Below, piece by piece: positions 32,493-41,916 of a stretch of DNA of 64,000 bases. Made by a program: the position numbers and the translations under genes. The notes under the pieces were generated by a model that saw only the letters and a list, made by a program, of their open reading frames with translations, made no database searches and was not told where the DNA came from. The DNA comes from Akkermansia muciniphila (GTDB lineage Bacteria > Verrucomicrobiota > Verrucomicrobiia > Verrucomicrobiales > Akkermansiaceae): the NCBI GenBank assembly GCA_947624785.1, contig CANQLV010000009.1, forward strand, positions 62,001 through 126,000, in the 5' to 3' direction. The first letter of the stretch is position 1; each line of letters opens with the position of its first letter.

Positions 32493-35400
32493 ATGCATTC
32501 ATCCAATACGCTCCGCTTGAACGGAGCAGACTATGATGGTCCGGCCTCCTTGAAGTCCGGAATGTTCAACACTCCTGGAACAACACCGTGCCACGCCAGG
32601 CACCGGATGCAGGCTGTGGCTATGACCCTGGCCTGCCTGGGCATGCTGGGAACGGTCCATGCCCAGGATACTCCCAAGGAAAACCTGGCCGGCGTTTATG
32701 ACGCCACTGTAGCCAGAACAGCCTCGGATTCGGCCCTGGGAACGGTCTCCGCCACATTCAACGTGACAGGTTCCAGCAACGTGCGCGGAATCTGGGGAAA
32801 ATCCGGCACCCTCAGCATTGACGCAATCGCCGGGGACGCCGAATTCAACGTCTCCTCCACGAGAAACAACGCTTTCGGCATTGACACCTCCTCCGGAGTC
32901 AATCTGGACATCGGCACCCTGGCAGGAACCTTCAACATCTCCGCAGCAAATACGAATGCCACAGGCATCCGGAGCTACGGGAAAATACTCTCCATCGGAA
33001 CGATCACGGAAAACGCCCTCATTTCCATCACGGCCAATTTCTCCTCCAACGGCATTTACGCCTACCAGGGGCGCCTGGACATCGGCACGATGGCCGGCAA
33101 AATCTCCGTGGCCCTGGGAACGGGAAACTATGCGAGGGGCCTGTATGCCTACGGAAACACCATGGACTACCAGGGCCCGCGCTACAAGGACGTCAGCATC
33201 GGCACCTTCTCCTCCACCGGCAGCATTTCCGCGGCGACGACCGGCGGCTACGGAGCCAGGGGCATCCAGTCCAATTACGGGCAGGTGAACATTACCCGGC
33301 TGGACGGTCAAATCACCGCAGCCTCCGGCTCCAATGATGAAAGCGAGGACTTTTCCGCCATCGGCATTGAAGCCAGGGAAAACATCACGCTGGGAGACAT
33401 GGGAGCAACAGGAAGCATTACCGCCACGACCAACGGCATGGATGCCTACGGCCTCTTCGCCGGAGAGGAAGGGGGTTACCAGACCCATTCAAATATCACC
33501 ATCGGCAATGTGGGCGGCGCCATCCGGGCGGAAGCCATGACCGGAGCGGCTGCCGGAGCACGCTCCACCGGCTCCCTGTCCGTGGGAGACATCAACGGCT
33601 CCATCTCCGCCTCCTCCACGGGAGCTGCGGAAGCCTACGGCCTGCTGGCGGAATTCTCCCTGGCCACCGGCGCCATCAACGGAACCGTCAGCGCGGCAAC
33701 TTCCGGCAGCACGGCGGCGGCCCTGATGGGCGGAGCCGGCATCACGACGACCATCGGTTCCACCGGCGGCCTTGAAGCAACGGCAACGGGGGATGGAGCA
33801 ACGGCCTATGCCCTGTACAGCGGGTCCAATACGGGTTCCGGCTTCTCCACGGAAAACACGGCGGACAACGTCACCGTCCACGCCGGAGCCGCTATCAGCG
33901 GCATCTGGGAACTGGGCGGCTCCGGAGCGGAAGGCTCCGTGGATACGATTACGCTGCTGTCCGGAACGGAAACCGCTCCGGGGCTGTTCGACTACACGGT
34001 GCGGACAACAGTCAACACCAACAAATCCGATACGGCCACCCACCGTTCCTCCGTCACGCTCAACGTGGGCAGCGCGGACAATGAAGCAAACTGGACCATG
34101 TCCACGGAAAAAGCCGCCGGCCTGTTCAACCGGGTCAACGTGGGCTACGGCTCCGCCGTCACCTTGACCGGGAACTCCCGGATACTCCGTGACGGGGCCG
34201 TCGTCAACAACCAGGGCGCCATTTCCGGCAGCGGCACGCTCACCATTGCGGAAGGCATGACGCTGCTCAACGGAACCCTGGTGCGGAACGCGGCGGGAAC
34301 GGCCCTAGAAGTGGGCTTTGACGGCCTGAACGTAAATCTGGACCTGGCGCAAAACGCTAAGATAGGAGCCATGGTGCTCAACACCACGGACTCCGCCTGG
34401 GTCGTCACGCTGGACCAGATCAAGGACGGCATCACCGCCATGTACGGAACCAGGGTGGACAACTTCCATCTGGAAAACTACCGCATGAGCTACCGCCTCC
34501 AGGGCCAGGTATTCCTGGGTGAAGGCGCCCCCATCGTCGTCAACCCGGGAGAAAGCATCTATGTGGGTGAAGGCTCCAAGGTCATCATCGGCGAAAACCT
34601 GCCTGAGCACGGCATCGTGCTGGAAGGCGGGGAAGCTGACTTGAGCCAGTCGGACGCCGTCATTTCCTCCGGCGCCGTCAGCGGCGCTTCCGGACAGCTG
34701 ACGCTGGCCGGAAAGGATGAAAAGGAACAGACCCTGAACTGGGAACACTCCGGCACGGCAGGCTACAGCGCCTCCGCCGCCGACGGTGGCGCCTTCGCGA
34801 ACCTCAACGTCACGGCACAGGATGCAAAGGTTGTCGCCAAGGGCTCCTACGCGGCGGAAAACGTCGTCATCAGCAACAACGCCACCCTCGTTCTGGACGG
34901 CAGGGACGCCAGCCTGGGCGTGGAAGGCGGGAGCATCCGCCTGGGTGAAGCATTCGCCCATCCGGATAATCCGGGGCATCTGGCGCTGAACGGTTCCACC
35001 GTTCTGTCCGGTGTGGAAACCAACAGCGGTTCCACCGTCTCCGGTTCCGGCACCTTCAAGGGAGAAGTTACCTATTACGGCAGTGAAATCGTAATCGGCT
35101 CCGGAAACTCCGCAGGCTGTCACAACTATGAAGGCGGCCTGAACGCGTGGGGGGGAGTGCAGGAACTCACGTTCATCGTGAACGGGACGACGGCGGCGGA
35201 CGCCGCCCATACCGGAGCGGACACCTATTCCCAAATGAACGTCTCTTCCTCCTACCATGTAGATGGGGCGCACGTTAATGTGGTCATCGGAGACAACCTG
35301 CTTTTCAGCAAGGAACAGAGCTTCTCCCTGTCCCTGGTCAACCTGGACCCCGGTACGGTCATTGATCCGGACGGCTCCCTGTGGGACCTCACCAGCATCG

Positions 35401-36452
35401 ACCCCACGCTGAAGGGCCGCACGGACCTGGTCACGGACGCCGGCTTCACGGTTTCCGACGACGGCCTGCACCTGATCTTCAACGGCAAGGTCAACATCAA
35501 CGCCGTGAAGGCCCTGCGCGGAAAGGAAGCCTCCCGCATCGCCAACACGCTGTGGTCCTCCGTCCGGGTGGTGGACAGCTTCGCCCATGCGGCGGCTTCC
35601 CAGCTGGACTTCCGCGGACCGGGCAGGCGCAACATCTGGTTCTCCGGGCTGGGAGACTTCATGAACGTCTCCTCCGCCACGGGAGCCTCCGGCTTTGACT
35701 ACAAGGGCGGCGGTTACGCGGTGGGACTGGACTATGCCTGGACGAAAAACTGGATATCCGGCGCGGCCTTCGGCCAGACCTCCGGCTCCTTCCACTCCGC
35801 GGACAAGGAGTTCAAGGCGGACCAGGACGGCCTGATGATGACCCTCTACCAGCGCTGCCACCGCGACCTGCGCCGTGGAAACAGCCTGGACATTGACGGC
35901 TACTTCACCTACGGACGCATGGACAATGACGTGGACGGCACGCTGGGGGGCAGCCCCGCCACCGCCTCCTGGAACGATGACGTGTACGGCTTCGGCCTGA
36001 AAGGAACCTGGAACATCCGCCTGAGCAGCACGGATGTGCTGAAACCCTTCACCGGCATTGAATTCCTGCACGGCTCCCAGGGGGCCTTCGGGGAGCATTC
36101 CGGTTCCGGCACCGCCTGGTACCAGGACGGTTCCGTGCAGAACTGGAGCATCCCCGCCGGCGTCACCTGGCAGAAGCAGATCGCCGTCGGCAGGGGCCAG
36201 TACCTGCTGCCGCAGGTGACGGTGGCCTACGCCGGAGACGTCTCCCGCCGCAACGCTTCCGTGAAAACGGACGCCTTCGGGATGCCCTTCCGGGTAGACG
36301 GCGTCCATCCGGGACGCCACGCCCTGATCGTCCATGCGGGGCTGAACTGGGTCATTTCCAGCGCCTGGAGCGCCGGAGCCTTCTACCATCTGGAACAGAG
36401 GGAACACATGACCAACCAGAGCGTTAACGCCACCGTGCGCTATTCGTTCTAA
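32493..36452 (+). CDS. Large autotransporter (beta-helix passenger plus C-terminal barrel), under a cobalamin riboswitch
   Basis: The protein has 1319 residues. A long charged N-region precedes the signal sequence MQAVAMTLACLGMLGTVHAQ (cleavage near residue 58). The passenger, to about residue 1010, is Gly/Ser/Thr/Ala-rich with recurring short units of the type 'iG.i.G.isa...g.aaGi', spaced some 35-40 residues, as expected for a beta-helix. No protease or lipase motif was found. From about residue 1045 (RRNIWFSGLGDFMN) the last 270 residues form an autotransporter barrel ending in RYSF. ATG 32493 directly follows the riboswitch hairpin; ATGs at 32562 and 32607 are alternatives. A perfect terminator follows, so it is monocistronic. 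Function is unknown. Riboswitch control suggests a role in cobamide acquisition or in a response to cobamide shortage, such as binding a B12 carrier. Confidence 0.88.
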   Translation: MHSSNTLRLNGADYDGPASLKSGMFNTPGTTPCHARHRMQAVAMTLACLGMLGTVHAQDTPKENLAGVYDATVARTASDSALGTVSATFNVTGSSNVRGIWGKSGTLSIDAIAGDAEFNVSSTRNNAFGIDTSSGVNLDIGTLAGTFNISAANTNATGIRSYGKILSIGTITENALISITANFSSNGIYAYQGRLDIGTMAGKISVALGTGNYARGLYAYGNTMDYQGPRYKDVSIGTFSSTGSISAATTGGYGARGIQSNYGQVNITRLDGQITAASGSNDESEDFSAIGIEARENITLGDMGATGSITATTNGMDAYGLFAGEEGGYQTHSNITIGNVGGAIRAEAMTGAAAGARSTGSLSVGDINGSISASSTGAAEAYGLLAEFSLATGAINGTVSAATSGSTAAALMGGAGITTTIGSTGGLEATATGDGATAYALYSGSNTGSGFSTENTADNVTVHAGAAISGIWELGGSGAEGSVDTITLLSGTETAPGLFDYTVRTTVNTNKSDTATHRSSVTLNVGSADNEANWTMSTEKAAGLFNRVNVGYGSAVTLTGNSRILRDGAVVNNQGAISGSGTLTIAEGMTLLNGTLVRNAAGTALEVGFDGLNVNLDLAQNAKIGAMVLNTTDSAWVVTLDQIKDGITAMYGTRVDNFHLENYRMSYRLQGQVFLGEGAPIVVNPGESIYVGEGSKVIIGENLPEHGIVLEGGEADLSQSDAVISSGAVSGASGQLTLAGKDEKEQTLNWEHSGTAGYSASAADGGAFANLNVTAQDAKVVAKGSYAAENVVISNNATLVLDGRDASLGVEGGSIRLGEAFAHPDNPGHLALNGSTVLSGVETNSGSTVSGSGTFKGEVTYYGSEIVIGSGNSAGCHNYEGGLNAWGGVQELTFIVNGTTAADAAHTGADTYSQMNVSSSYHVDGAHVNVVIGDNLLFSKEQSFSLSLVNLDPGTVIDPDGSLWDLTSIDPTLKGRTDLVTDAGFTVSDDGLHLIFNGKVNINAVKALRGKEASRIANTLWSSVRVVDSFAHAAASQLDFRGPGRRNIWFSGLGDFMNVSSATGASGFDYKGGGYAVGLDYAWTKNWISGAAFGQTSGSFHSADKEFKADQDGLMMTLYQRCHRDLRRGNSLDIDGYFTYGRMDNDVDGTLGGSPATASWNDDVYGFGLKGTWNIRLSSTDVLKPFTGIEFLHGSQGAFGEHSGSGTAWYQDGSVQNWSIPAGVTWQKQIAVGRGQYLLPQVTVAYAGDVSRRNASVKTDAFGMPFRVDGVHPGRHALIVHAGLNWVISSAWSAGAFYHLEQREHMTNQSVNATVRYSF

Positions 36453-36477
36453 ACGTTCTTCCCATTCGTAAACATTC

Positions 36478-36513
36478 CGGAGGGAATCCACCGCGGATTC
36501 CCTCCGTTTTTTT
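36478..36513 (+). terminator. Rho-independent terminator of the autotransporter gene
   Basis: CGGAGGGAATCC (36478-36489) pairs perfectly with GGATTCCCTCCG (36495-36506), followed by seven T. Confidence 0.93.
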
Positions 36514-36544
36514 CGGCAGGTTTCCCATATTCCACAGGAAATTC

Positions 36545-36573
36545 TTGACTCTATGGCCCTCTTGCCGCTTAAT
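36545..36573 (+). promoter_or_regulatory. Promoter of tRNA-Leu
   Basis: TTGACT (36545-36550) and CTTAAT (36568-36573) are spaced by 17 bases; the mature tRNA begins 15 bases after the -10 box. Confidence 0.6.
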
Positions 36574-36588
36574 TCCCCCACTTCACGT

Positions 36589-36671
36589 GCCGTCGTGGCG
36601 GAATGGTAGACGCGCTCGACTCAAAATCGAGTTCCAAAAGAGTGTGGGTTCGAGTCCCACCGGCGGTACCA
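36589..36671 (+). tRNA. tRNA-Leu, anticodon CAA
   Basis: The 83-base gene folds as a class II tRNA. The acceptor GCCGTCG pairs with CGGCGGT (two G-T pairs), with discriminator A and an encoded CCA at 36669-36671. The anticodon arm CTCGA-CTCAAAA-TCGAG gives anticodon CAA, which reads UUG. A 13-base variable arm and the T arm GTGGG-TTCGAGT-CCCAC complete it. Confidence 0.95.
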
Positions 36672-36934
36672 CCTTTTTCATGCCGCAAGTTTCTGTTTAT
36701 CAGTACTTGCGGTTATTCCCCAAAAAAACAGTACACTTATTTTATACGGTTTTTATTAACATCGAATAGGAATATCCTACGGTTGTTTTCCATATAAAAA
36801 AGGTTTTACTAGGCCACGGATACTGTAATTTGGCTGGGGGCTAATGAAATTTTGTATCATTTGAGCGTGAAACTTGTTCTTGAAGGCACATGCACCAACT
36901 ATATCTTCATTGTTCTTAGAATATTGAGTTATAT
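36672..36934. other. AT-rich region between tRNA-Leu and the tail-fibre cassette
   Basis: An inverted repeat CCGCAAGT (36683-36690) / ACTTGCGG (36705-36712) with a 14-base loop lies 11 bases beyond the tRNA. The rest is AT-rich with no gene. A tRNA 3' end followed by AT-rich foreign-looking DNA is a common integration landscape, but no second copy of the tRNA end was found in the window. Confidence 0.4.
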
Positions 36935-37786
36935 TTATTGTTGCTTTCCTGTATTATTATAATCTTTAGCTCCATCGCAAGCCTGTCCCGAAGGGGTATA
37001 TTCTTCCCCTCCATTAGCACATAGCAGGGCCTTGAACTTCTCTAAAGAGATTCGTGCGCCTGGCGAATAACTATTCTTCAAATGATCAAATAACGCTACC
37101 CACAAATATCCTTTGCCTTCATTATCCACCTCCAGACCAAGCGTCGCATTGATTTGTTTCATGAAGTTGTGTGCAGAAATCACCATTGTATTCTGGCTGG
37201 AACACACAGCTCCATATCCAACAGCCGTTGTACAATCCCCTGTCACACAAGATTTATGCCCTAACGCCATAGAACATTGACCAACTACACAAGTGGCTTC
37301 CACCCCCATAGCCCAACCTGCACCTGTAGCATCTACCCGAGCTCCAGCACCAAGGGCCAGCCCTTCCTGTGAAATAAGAGATGCCGTCCGCGACGGATCA
37401 GACGGTGCAGTTATCTTCATAACCTTATCGACTTCCAGTGCCCACTCAGTGCCACTGCTCCATGCGGTACGTTCGTCGAGAGTAGTATGAACAGCAGTAT
37501 CTTCTATATGTTCGTCAAGTCCATCCTGCGTTGCCACAAGCGCCCCCTTTGTATTTCTCGCATTCCACTTCTCACGCTCTGCATTGGTGATATGTACTGT
37601 CGTATTGGTTTCGTGAGCCGTGAACGTGGCTGTATCTACCTTGTCAGTGAGGGCGGCACTATCCGCCTTGTCATTCCAGGCAGTACGCTCCTCCTCCGTA
37701 AGGTGCATATTCTTGTTCTCTGTATGGCTGGCAAAATCACTCTGCGCCGCTACCAGAACTCCGTTTACTTTAGTAATTTCATTCAT
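36935..37786 (-). CDS. Phage tail-fibre-like protein with repeated 'H-T-ER-WN' units and a YadA-like head segment
   Basis: From ATG 37786 (MNEITKVNGVLV) the protein has 283 residues. The N-terminal half contains three copies of a unit with the form 'H....vHlT..ERtaWn' (HLTEEERTAWN, HITNAEREKWN, HTTLDERTAW), a pattern common in phage tail fibres. The middle, SMALGHKSCVTGDCTTAVGYGA, resembles the repeating strands of YadA-type trimeric heads, and the Cys residues there are unusual. An open frame continues upstream to 37897 but overlaps the previous gene. The start overlaps that gene's end by 8 bases. This is the last gene of a three-gene minus-strand unit. Receptor binding is inferred from the family resemblance. 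Confidence 0.65.
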   Translation of the reverse strand: MNEITKVNGVLVAAQSDFASHTENKNMHLTEEERTAWNDKADSAALTDKVDTATFTAHETNTTVHITNAEREKWNARNTKGALVATQDGLDEHIEDTAVHTTLDERTAWSSGTEWALEVDKVMKITAPSDPSRTASLISQEGLALGAGARVDATGAGWAMGVEATCVVGQCSMALGHKSCVTGDCTTAVGYGAVCSSQNTMVISAHNFMKQINATLGLEVDNEGKGYLWVALFDHLKNSYSPGARISLEKFKALLCANGGEEYTPSGQACDGAKDYNNTGKQQ

Positions 37787-38195
37787 GATTATTATTGTTT
37801 TTGGTAAAGTGGTTGAAAAACTCCATCGCCGCTTTGGCCGGAGTGGAAAATTCCGCATAGTCTTCGCTAGTGAATACCCTGCGTCCTCCCCGGGCATTGA
37901 CTGCCTCCACGGTCAGAACGATTGTTTCCACTGTTTCCATGGAACCTTCCTCTCCATCAGCGCCGGGGACCATGATTTGACCCAACCGCGCCCATGCCTG
38001 CACAGCCTTCCATTCGTCGGACAAGACGGCGATAACTGATACCACTTCGCCAAAAGCCTCCAGCCATTTCGTGGAAATATCATCCTGCGTAAAACGTCGG
38101 GACTGAATAAAGCCGCTCCTGTCTGAAAATATGGCCGTCAGGATAAACAATCCCCAGTTCCCTGGGGCGGGGAAATAAAATTGTAACTCTTTCAT
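37779..38195 (-). CDS. Small phage-like protein of unknown function
   Basis: This 138-residue protein is not recognised. It has mixed composition without signal peptide or membrane segment, and ends in NHFTKNNNNHE. It lies between the two fibre-like genes: 1 base after the upstream gene's stop, and overlapping the downstream gene by 8 bases. It is therefore certainly part of the same unit. Position suggests a tail-fibre connector or assembly protein of a phage or phage-derived particle, but no motif supports a particular role. Confidence 0.6.
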   Translation of the reverse strand: MKELQFYFPAPGNWGLFILTAIFSDRSGFIQSRRFTQDDISTKWLEAFGEVVSVIAVLSDEWKAVQAWARLGQIMVPGADGEEGSMETVETIVLTVEAVNARGGRRVFTSEDYAEFSTPAKAAMEFFNHFTKNNNNHE

Positions 38196-38196
38196 G

Positions 38197-39294
38197 TTAA
38201 ATATTTTCTATATTAAGATAGTCAGCCGGATTAATCCCTTGAATGACGCTTACCCTGAACATGGCCCTCTCTGCGGAGCAAGTATCTATAATAGCGTAAT
38301 GGACGTCATTGCTGACGAGCCCCAGGGAAACTTCCCCCAGGTAATAAACTTGTGGATTAAGATGGCGGCGGTTGAAATTGTAGTGGTTCCCGTGCCCGGA
38401 GCTGACGCCCGTATGCCGGGCCAGATAAATACTGCAGGTACCGGATGAAGCGGGCACCGCAATCAAATCAAGCCGGGATACCCAGTCCAGGCTCAAAGCA
38501 GCCCAGGAAAGCTCCGTTACAACCTGTCCGTCTCCGGACGTGGCCACTATTTTCCTGCTGTCCGCATCCACATAAAAAAGCGGTCCGGGAATATCCTCCA
38601 CCGTTGTGGCGGTGACGGTTCCGGAATACCCGGTCCAGCCGAACTTAGTTTGAGTCGCGGCCAAATTCACACCGGAAAGCAGGGACATCACCAGCGCATA
38701 GCTTTCGCGTCCGGCAGGGCTGATGGCTCCTCCGTAATTGGTATTGGTGACGGCAGACTTGACCAGGACGCATTTGTGCGCCGTCGGCGTGTCCGCCCAG
38801 GACAGCCCGCACCAGCCTGCCAAGGCACGCTCCATCTTGACGCCGTTTCCCTCCAGGGCGGTAACGGTCCCGTTCGCGTGGTCCAGATGGTATACATTCC
38901 CCAGCACGGACATGACGGCGTGACTGCCCGCGTTAAGGCCGGTTTTGGCGACTCCGGCCGCAAGCGTGGATACGGCATTGATACCGCCGTTGGCATTGAC
39001 GGTTCCGGAAAAGGTGGACGCCTCCGCCGTCAGATTTTTCAAAACGGCATCTTCTCCCAGACGGATGCCGCCCTGGGCAGCCAATCCCAGGGCGGCCGCT
39101 TTAAAAGTCTGTGTTACCAGTGCATGTTCGTCAGAAACCTCCACCGCATCCGTAGGGGCCACAAAGATATACTGCCCGGAGTTTTCCGTTTCCAGAACAG
39201 TCAGGTAAGAAGCGTCGCTGAGAACAGCCTGGACAGAGCATGCTGCCGTACATGTCAGCGCATAAGCCGCGCCCGGTATGGTATTCACTTTCAT
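38197..39294 (-). CDS. Putative phage tail/fibre protein, first gene of the cassette
   Basis: The 365-residue protein has an alternating small-residue composition rich in Ala, Gly, Thr and Val, with a stretch ASTFSGTVNANGGINAVSTL typical of beta-structured phage fibre or baseplate proteins. A later SLDWVSRLDLIAVP and YYLGEVSLGLVSNDVHYAII suggest beta-sandwich folds. No enzymatic motif was seen. It starts at ATG 39294 and is followed after 1 base by the 138-residue gene. No capsid, portal, terminase or lysis gene is nearby, so this is an isolated module. The assignment rests mostly on the neighbouring fibre-like gene. Confidence 0.55.
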   Translation of the reverse strand: MKVNTIPGAAYALTCTAACSVQAVLSDASYLTVLETENSGQYIFVAPTDAVEVSDEHALVTQTFKAAALGLAAQGGIRLGEDAVLKNLTAEASTFSGTVNANGGINAVSTLAAGVAKTGLNAGSHAVMSVLGNVYHLDHANGTVTALEGNGVKMERALAGWCGLSWADTPTAHKCVLVKSAVTNTNYGGAISPAGRESYALVMSLLSGVNLAATQTKFGWTGYSGTVTATTVEDIPGPLFYVDADSRKIVATSGDGQVVTELSWAALSLDWVSRLDLIAVPASSGTCSIYLARHTGVSSGHGNHYNFNRRHLNPQVYYLGEVSLGLVSNDVHYAIIDTCSAERAMFRVSVIQGINPADYLNIENI

Positions 39295-39705
39295 TGCGCA
39301 GATTTAGCACCGGAAAAGAGGCGCGGATCATCCATGCTGATACGTGCATGCCTCCCGCCACTTCCCCGGAGGGAGGCGCGCCGCCTGCGGAACCAACCGG
39401 CATAAAAGATGACACCGCTTGATAGTAAAGATAAATCAAGCTGTTTATCATGAATATTTTATAAAATAATCACAAACCACTCACCCGCGAACGAAGGGAG
39501 CATGTAATCCATTGATAATAATATATCCTTTATCCATGATTTCTCCACTTTCCGACATTAAAAAAGACCAGGGGCTCATATTTTCATCTAGATTACAGAA
39601 TTTCAACAACTTACCGCGCCAATGACATTCACGCTGGATTTGGCTGCGGAACCAATCCCTACAATTGGCTCGAATTCACGCAAGGCAGTACGTATATAAA
39701 AGAGT
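39295..39705. other. AT-rich intergenic gap, divergent promoters expected
   Basis: The gap separates the divergent fibre cassette and the regulator gene. It contains the 14-base palindrome TATTTTATAAAATA (39455-39468). No gene or clear promoter could be fixed. Confidence 0.35.
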
Positions 39706-40812
39706 ATGACCTCGTTGCCAGCTTCTTCATTGGTTGAAACCGTAGCCAATAAAATCAAACAGATGATCCTCAGCGGCAGCCTGGTCAACATCCTGCCTGG
39801 TGAACGGGAGCTCGGGCACAGGTTGTCCGTAGGGAGGGAGACCGTCAGAAAGGCTCTGGCTCTTCTGGAGAGGGACGCATGGATCGCTCCCGCGCGCATC
39901 AAGGTTCCGCGGCGCATCCTGAAAACCACGGAGGAAGGAGCGGAAAAAACCGCTCCCACCCATCCTGTTCAGGAAAAAAGGGGCATTATCGGCTTTCTGA
40001 CGCCCCAACCCCTCAAGAGGCTGGCGCAAAGCATGCTGGCGGAGGTGTACACCATTTCCAAGATTCTGGAGGAAGACGGCATCAGCGTCCGCATTGTGGA
40101 AGCTCCCTGGATTTTAGGCAACAACCCGGACAAGCGTCTCGCCAAGCTGGTGACCAAATCCGAATGCGTCTGCTGGATACTCCACCGCTCCTCGGAACAG
40201 ACCCAGCTCTGGTTCAAGACGCACGGCATTCCCTGCATTGTGCGCGGCACTTCCTACCAGAGCAGCAACCTTCCCTATCTGGACCGCCACTGGGCGGCCA
40301 CCACGCACCATGCGGCGCAGCACCTCTGGAACAAGGGGCACCGGACCGTCGGCCTGTGCCTCCCTCCGGACCCGTTGAAGGGCCACCAGTTAATGCAGAA
40401 GGGCTTTTTCAGCTTCGCGGAAAAGGGCTGGAATCCCGTGCTGGTTCCCACCCCGTTTGAGACGCCCCTTTTCTTTGAATACCTCGCCAAAGCATTCAAG
40501 GAACATCCGGACATGTCCGCCCTGGTAGCCACGCGGGGCAACCAGATCGTTCCCCTCCTTTCCTGGGTGGAAGCCCGCTCTTTGAGCATTCCGGACCAGC
40601 TCAGCCTGATCAGCCTGACGTATGAACCCTTCATGGAGCGCCTGCTTCCCACCATCACCTATTACGAGGAGAACCAGACAAAAACGGTTCACAAGCTCAT
40701 CCGGATGCTCCGTGCCCTGACTGCCGGCAAAAACATCAAGAGCATCTCCGTCATTCCGGAAATCTACCCCGGGCAGTCCGTCTCCGTGCGCCACCCTTCC
40801 CCTTCCGTGTAA
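39706..40812 (+). CDS. GntR-type winged-helix regulator with a LacI-like ligand domain
   Basis: Residues 1-75 form a GntR winged helix (VETVANKIKQMILSGSL, PGERELGHRLSVGRETVRKAL). From about residue 88 (RGIIGFLTPQPL) a periplasmic-binding-protein-like domain follows, with GLCLPPDP and a CVCWILHRSSEQ segment as in LacI-family sensors. This GntR plus LacI-sensor fusion is known from AraR-type sugar regulators. The ligand is unknown. The next gene downstream, 150 bases away on the same strand, encodes an esterase that acts on acetylated sugars, a plausible target. Length 368 residues fits the type. Confidence 0.87.
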   Translation: MTSLPASSLVETVANKIKQMILSGSLVNILPGERELGHRLSVGRETVRKALALLERDAWIAPARIKVPRRILKTTEEGAEKTAPTHPVQEKRGIIGFLTPQPLKRLAQSMLAEVYTISKILEEDGISVRIVEAPWILGNNPDKRLAKLVTKSECVCWILHRSSEQTQLWFKTHGIPCIVRGTSYQSSNLPYLDRHWAATTHHAAQHLWNKGHRTVGLCLPPDPLKGHQLMQKGFFSFAEKGWNPVLVPTPFETPLFFEYLAKAFKEHPDMSALVATRGNQIVPLLSWVEARSLSIPDQLSLISLTYEPFMERLLPTITYYEENQTKTVHKLIRMLRALTAGKNIKSISVIPEIYPGQSVSVRHPSPSV

Positions 40813-40965
40813 GGCGTTTTTCGGAATTCCGCGGGAGGAAACTGCCGGGAGAGGATAAAAAAGGGAACCGGAGGAGCCCGCCGGCAGCGGAAAAAGATAA
40901 ATCTCCCGTTCCGGGGACGTATAGTGAATACCTTCATCCTTATTCATCCGTACCTTCCTCCTGCC

Positions 40966-41847
40966 ATGCGTCTTTTCCTTCTTCCCCTGCTGATTTGCTC
41001 CCTGCCGGCTTTCCTTGCTTCCCTGCATGCGGAAGAAGTCAATGTCATCCTCATCGGCGGCCAGTCAAACGCCACGGGCCAGGGTTACGTCAGAAACCTT
41101 CCAGCCTGCTTTAAAACGGATGAACGGGTTCTCCTGTATTATTCCAGATACCTGAAAGGAACGGGACCGGCGGAACAGCTTATTCCCTTGAGTCCGGCGT
41201 CCGAGTCTCCCGACCGCTTCGGCGTGGAGTTAAGCCTGGGAACGGCCTTGCAGAAAAAATTCCCGCGGCAGAAATGGGCCATCATCAAGCATGCCCTCAG
41301 CGGAAGCAACCTTTTCCGGCAATGGAATCCCGGAAAAAACCCGCAGGACAGGCGGGGGGAAGAATATGTCAAATTCCTCCAGACCGTTCGCGGCGGCCTG
41401 GAAGCCCTGAAAAAACAGGGGTATACCCCCGTCCTGAAGGCCATGGCATGGCAGCAGGGGGAGGGGGATGCTAGGGACATTGCCGGAGAAGGCAATTCCC
41501 GCGCCTATGGCAAAAACCTGAATAACCTGATTAACCGCGTCAGGGCTGATCTGAAGGCGCCGGACCTGGTGTTTGTCTATGGCAGCGTTCTTCCGGCAGC
41601 CCTTCCCTCCCGCTTCCCCGGAAGGGACGAGGTTCGCCGGGGGCAGCAGGAGACGGCGGAGAAGGCCCATGCCGCCCTGTCCGTAAAAAACGCCATTTAC
41701 ATCCCGGCGGACGACCTCCAGCTGCGCAGCATGGAGTTCCGCACGCCTTATCCGGAAGACCGGATTCACCTGGGCACCCACGGCCTCCTGACCCTGGGGG
41801 AACGCTTTGCCGCCGCCCTGGAAAGGGCATGGGGGAACAATCACTGA
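40966..41847 (+). CDS. Secreted SGNH esterase, sialate O-acetylesterase-like
   Basis: From ATG 40966 the protein has 293 residues with a signal peptide (MRLFLLPLLICSLPAFLASLHA). The catalytic Ser lies in LIGGQSNATG (the GQSN block of the SASA/CE6 family). AWQQGEGDA is the second conserved block, and DRIHLGTHG provides the Asp/His pair. Members remove acetyl groups from sialic acids or from plant xylan; in a mucin degrader sialate is the likelier target. An upstream in-frame ATG at 40924 would add 14 residues that spoil the signal peptide. The gene follows the GntR/LacI-type regulator. Confidence 0.87.
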   Translation: MRLFLLPLLICSLPAFLASLHAEEVNVILIGGQSNATGQGYVRNLPACFKTDERVLLYYSRYLKGTGPAEQLIPLSPASESPDRFGVELSLGTALQKKFPRQKWAIIKHALSGSNLFRQWNPGKNPQDRRGEEYVKFLQTVRGGLEALKKQGYTPVLKAMAWQQGEGDARDIAGEGNSRAYGKNLNNLINRVRADLKAPDLVFVYGSVLPAALPSRFPGRDEVRRGQQETAEKAHAALSVKNAIYIPADDLQLRSMEFRTPYPEDRIHLGTHGLLTLGERFAAALERAWGNNH

Positions 41848-41916
41848 GGGGAGCCCCCTCCCTTCCTTCCCCCCTGCCCGTCCGGACCGCGGCCCCCTCC
41901 GGCAGACCAATAATGT

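Noticed and set aside
34305..36581. Minus-strand open frame of about 760 codons across the autotransporter
   Set aside because: It is a shadow of GC-rich codons; it would also read through the perfect plus-strand terminator. The same holds for long antisense frames at 19658-21697, 53606-55600, 58023-59498 and 59470-61632.
36589..39705. Complete prophage or genomic island with att sites
   Set aside because: No second copy of the tRNA 3' end, no integrase next to it and no structural phage genes besides the fibre-like cassette; the integrase at 61942 is 22 kb away.
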